Shown here: positions 59,736 through 64,000 of the stretch, in pieces
Layout: each line of letters begins with the position of its first letter
Numbering within the stretch: the first letter of the stretch is position 1
DNA from: Trochalopteron elliotii
Lineage: Eukaryota > Chordata > Aves > Passeriformes > Leiothrichidae
Direction of reading: 5' to 3'
Length of the DNA stretch: 64,000 nt
NCBI GenBank assembly: GCA_024734555.1
Contig: JANPWX010000097.1
Coordinates: forward strand, 1,657,312 to 1,721,311
Translations under genes and position numbers: made by a program
The notes under the pieces: generated by a model
The model's database searches: none
What the model saw: the letters and a program-made list of their open reading frames with translations, nothing else
Told to the model about the DNA's origin: nothing

Positions 59736-62700
59736 ATACATAAAGCAACCCTAGTATATAATCTCTGAAGTTCCTAGAAATTACAATTTGTGGGTGCTAT
59801 AAATATTTTGGATTAACACTGTGGTACACTACTATAACAAAACCAGTACCTTAAGAAATTATCCCTTATATCTGCAGAACAGTTTGACTGCAGCATTGTA
59901 GCCAATTATGTAGAAGTCAGTCAAATTCATTACTGAATTTTATCTTTTTTTAATTTAACAAAACATAGCATAACTATTTACATTTTATCACAGCTGTTCT
60001 TCAAAGCTGGACAATAAATTTGCTACAACTAATGAAACCTATTTAGAACAATATATGAATTGTTATTTCTGTGAAATTTCCTAGTGACCAGCACATCCAA
60101 AGATTCAACTGTTTTTAGGACAAGAGTTAAAATCAATACAAGGTATAACAAAAATGGAAACACTATCCCATTAAAAAAAAAGTGTCAGACTTCTCATTCC
60201 TGCAAATAGTGTTTCTTCATTTAACAATTATACTTTTTTGTAATTTTAAAAACAGATTGAAATCTAATACACTTTACTACCTGTTTGATAAAATGAAAAG
60301 CAGATTTAGTAACAATGTTTGCCTACAGGTACTTGTAATTGAAACAGCCAGCAGAGGGAGTATAAAAACAATTAAAAACCCCTCAAACTGCCTTTTTTCT
60401 GTTAATATATATACATTTTACTTACGATTTTAGCTTTCTTTTAGAATACGATAATAATGCAAACAGAGCAAAAATTTTAATATTATAAAACAAACAAAAA
60501 CCAAATGCTTAAGTCTTAAACAGAATGACTTGAAACTCAAATACTTTTAAAAGTAGCATTAAAAACAAATGAACTGATACTAAACTAAATTTGAAATACA
60601 ATTTTAAACACAGGCAAAGTTAACATCAATCAACAAAGTGCATAAGCCATTTCCAAGTTAAAAATCCACTCACTCACAGACTCTCATTCTTAGCTTTCTG
60701 AATCTAAAACTAAGTCCACAATTTCATAATATTGAGAGAATATTGGTTATAATCTGTTTGTATTAGAAAACAGCACAGAATCTTAAAACTAAACAGAAGT
60801 TACTCTTGTACTGATCTGTACGACGGATGACGTAAGAGCAATTCAGCCAGGTACATGCCCTAGATCATTAGTGAAAATAAGCACTGACATGACTGTTTCA
60901 AAATCAAGTCGGTCACATAAATGTTGAATAAAACTTCATCTTTACACTTCAGGCTCTCACCACATCCAACTGATGACGGTGGCTTAAACATAAGCAAAAG
61001 GGAGAAGGACACAAATGGGGTGAATGAAGCTGCCAGCCTTCCATTAGAATACTAAATAAGCTGCCATCCTCCTCACACAAGTGGCAAAAAGAAACCACCT
61101 CCCAACTCATCTAAACTATTCCACTGTGCATAATCACACCTTCCAGAGTTCATCTCACAGGAGGAGCAAGGTTACTGAGTTAACAGGGAAGGCATTACCT
61201 CCTCTCTCAAGGCTTATGAGCACTAGGTACTCCCAAACCATCAGGCACAGGCAGCAGAGCTGAGGAGTCAAAGGGACAGAACATTAGATATTCCAAATGT
61301 AAACTGCATGTTTTACAGACAACCACTTGTAAAAATAGCTGACATGGAAAAGCAAGCCTTTGTCCACTATTAGCTGCTTGTGCTTGCATGGTTTTCATTA
61401 CCTTTCCATGCCATTCCTTGCTTGCTATTTGCCCTATGTATTGTTCTGTTATCCCACTAAGTAGAATGGCAGTGCTGCAGACCAGGATACATGGTGTTCC
61501 TATACATTAATGCAAAATGTGAAATACCAGTCCTGTGCTGTTGAATGACATCACTTACCATAACTATATCCTACTTTTGTGATAATCTTGCTTTCAATTA
61601 ACCTGGAGTCAGAATTTATGGGGAGAAAACCAGAGACAATTTCATTTCTTATATATTCTAAATTTTAAGCATGACTTAATTGGAAAACCAAATTCTGTTC
61701 ACCTTCGCACAAGGGAATCATTGCTGAAGATCAGCATTTAACTTGGAACACCCTGACCGCAAAAAAACAAATACACAGACCAGGAAAAACAAGAGTCAAG
61801 ACAAGATTAACTTTTCCATTAGATCAAGTGACAGGGATACTTTTGATATTATTTAAATTTTAATTGCTATTTTCTTCCAGAACAACAGATCTTACTACAC
61901 GTATTATTTCTTAGAGTGCTGCTTAATCAGAAAGTCTTAGCATCTGGCATGTGAAGGTATGGACTAAAACACTCAGAAAAAAAGGTAACTGTATATAATA
62001 AAAATACGCTGATAATTCTCTGACAAGCAGAAAGTCCAGATACAGTAAAGAAGGCATACCTGCAAGTAAACTCATGGGACATAGATGACATATGCTACAC
62101 CTGCACCATGAGAAAAGACCTTGAATGTGGAAAATGAGATGCTCCCCTAAAGGCAAGACATTTCCCAGAAACCTGAAATACTGGAATGCCTGGCAACTTG
62201 CAGTTTTCTAAATATGGCAGAACTCCACTGGAGTATTGATCCAGGATGTTCAATACTAAAAGTTTCTTAAAACACTGTGTTACGCACCAAGATTTAAAAC
62301 AGTTAAGAAAAACAACATACACCACACAAAGTTCATATAAACTTCTGCAGTCCAGTGCTTCATTAGGAATTTTAATAAGAAAAATAGCCAGATATGGCAC
62401 AAACTGAGTATTGCAGAACCTAAAGTTTTAATATAATAACCTTTTAACAAAATCCTGACTGGAGAGCATGCAAGTCGAAAGAGCTCAGAGATGAAAGAAG
62501 AATACATTTCTAGCAGTTTCATTGTTTTCCACTCTTGAGGATTCTGTTATGTCACTTATAAATCTTCTTTCCAGAAGGACTCATCTCAATTCTCTTCCCT
62601 ACAGAACTCTTCAGGTTCCCTGCAAAAATATTTAGGCTCTTTTTTTTTTGCCTTTATAGTCAAAGAGCATATGTAAGTGCATAGATATGATTTAGAACTT

Positions 62701-62804
62701 AAACTACAATTCAGGAAACAAAAGCTATGAGACACAGCACATTATCTTCGTTATTTTACATGATCTCATCCTCTTCAAAACAATGATAGCCTTCCGGTTG
62801 CACT

Positions 62805-62900
62805 GTAACCAGGACTGTGCACAGCACTCCAAACAGTTGGACAAGTGCTCTTTGCAGTAGCTGCACTGGAACTGAATAGTATCTTGCTTGATTTCCCTTC
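62805..62900 (-). mobile_element. Possible ancient CR1-type scrap
   Basis: GGACTGTGCACAGCACTCCA, followed by GGACAAGTGCTCTTTGCAG and TCTTGCTTGATTTCCC, resembles the reverse complement of an old CR1 RT C-terminal region (recalled order: 'actgcacacagtactcca', 'gaccagtgctttgta', 'cttgctt'). It is short and the assignment rests on memory. Confidence 0.35.
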
Positions 62901-64000
62901 ACTCCTTTTTTCAGCCTGGTTTCCTAAGGAAATCAGATTTATGCAATCATTCAGGGAGGGAGGGAAGGGTACACATATGTACATATGCACCGCATGTAAA
63001 TGTGTGTCTGTCTGTCTGACCTCACTAACACCTTTTGAGCCCACTGGTCAGCTTCAATCGCATTCAAAAGAGGAGCAGAGAATGTCAGACTTTTAAGTTC
63101 TTGAAAGTTTCATGAGCATGGGCTGCAGAGTATGGAAAAGTGTTTCCACAGAGAGAGGCTGCATGTCTTCTTAGACGTCAATAAACTCACAGGGGAAAGA
63201 ATAGTTCTGCTCCTTTCCTGCCTGCTGGAAAATCTTCAGTCAGAGGTCACAATCAGTGACAGATGACCAAATTTCTTGCGTTCAAGAGTTCATAAAACAG
63301 CTTAAGTTGAATTCACTACTGCTTTTAAAGCTGTTTTGAACAAAGCTGTTCAGTGTTTTCCACATTATCTTTTTCCTGGTCTAGCATAGGAGTGAAGTGC
63401 CCTACATGATACACACTCCCTGGTTCAGTTCCTTGCTCTCAGGACTGCTTATTTTAAAACATTTAAAACGTGAGTGTCGTACCACACTCATGGCAGCATT
63501 ATACCCCTCTCAAACACAAAGAAAATGAAAGCTGAAAGAGTTTAGGATTCCCTTCAGGTCTCAAGACTAAAAAAGTATGTGGCTCTGTACCATAACCAAC
63601 TATTGAATAAAGTTGTAAAAAGACAGTGCAGCAAATACAACTACCATCTTTATTCACCACTACTCTGGAACACAAGTACTACCACACTTGCAGGGTCTTG
63701 TGCTCAAGACAGCTGTTAGTAATAAAACAGATAATGAGGTTTCAGTGGACATCTCTGTAGTTCTTCTCACATCCCCCCAATGAACCATACAAGGTTCACC
63801 TGTATCCAAAAAGCCACCTTTATCAAAGTATACTAACAGCTTAAAATTCAAGTCTAGGGACACCTTAAGGCACACATCCACAAACTAAGGAGCTGTCACA
63901 AAAAGAAAATAAAGCCATAGCTGATAGAAGTCACCCTAAGCATGAAAAAAATACTAGATAAGTTTAAAAAAAAAAGTGTCTTATAAAAAAGCATACCTAT
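62901..64000. other. Noncoding sequence at the window end
   Basis: Nothing recognised beyond a short (TG)n(TCTG)n tract at 63001-63018. Confidence 0.5.
63001..63018. repeat. (TG)3(TCTG)3 tract
   Basis: TGTGTGTCTGTCTGTCTG, a short compound microsatellite. Confidence 0.9.

Larger units (their letters stand above)
56483..62804. other. About 6.3 kb of noncoding sequence
   Basis: No gene or clear transposon. The 78-codon frame at 57247-57483 is K/S/Q-rich because of A-rich DNA. Contains T16 (57752-57767), A16 (59395-59410) and the CpG cluster at 59475-59735. Confidence 0.5.

Noticed and set aside
60860..60960. CTAGATCATTAGTGAAAATA, reminiscent of an old CR1 RT segment read in reverse
   Set aside because: A single short block; adjoining blocks do not follow in order.
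1..64000. CRISPR arrays, operons, tRNA or rRNA genes, integrases or other prokaryotic mobile-element systems
   Set aside because: None seen. Base composition, intron-like sequence and CR1 content indicate a vertebrate nuclear genome.

Overview
The window looks like gene-poor nuclear DNA from a bird: either intergenic sequence or the inside of a very large intron. The evidence is its repeats. At least four clear CR1 (chicken-repeat-1 type) non-LTR retrotransposon pieces lie in unrelated places, two of them ending in the ATTCTATGA-like terminal repeat typical of avian CR1. There is one isolated retroviral-type LTR, and interspersed repeats are otherwise sparse. A hand tally of 13 spaced 60-base lines gave A 266, T 217, C 155, G 142, so about 38% GC with a mild excess of A over T on the given strand. 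No bacterial, viral-genome or organelle architecture is visible.

No protein-coding exon, rRNA, tRNA or known small RNA gene could be supported on either strand. Long open frames are rare, and apart from those inside CR1 copies their translations look like chance products of A-rich or T-rich DNA.

Layout. 1-11.6 kb: AT-rich sequence with a small CR1 reverse-transcriptase (RT) fragment (815-1095, minus), a 110-base imperfect palindrome centred on GACGTC (2500-2609), and an old CR1 tail (2795-3346, minus). 11.6-12.9 kb: the largest CR1 copy, plus strand, about 1.3 kb from RT to terminal repeat, dead by frameshifts and a changed catalytic box. 12.9-24.3 kb: a very degraded candidate CR1 (14415-14965), a CR1 tail (17056-17255), a CpG/GATA-motif patch with a GGAA microsatellite (18.8-19.1 kb), a perfect 20-base palindrome (20200), and a 13-base G run (23208). 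24.3-52.4 kb: long unannotated sequence with simple repeats and a compact CpG cluster at 44.7-44.9 kb. 52.4-56.5 kb: a CR1 3' half followed by an 18-base A run, then a probable solo LTR of about 0.6 kb (minus). 56.5-64 kb: unannotated, with a second CpG cluster at 59.5-59.7 kb and a doubtful ancient CR1 scrap at 62.8 kb.

There are no genes here that could be described as working together. The items most worth checking are the two CpG clusters (possible unannotated first exons, promoters or conserved elements), the ancient palindromic repeat family, the LTR with its internal 28-base repeat and no target-site duplication, and the strand skew that hints at minus-strand transcription through the window. 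No exotic new system was found.
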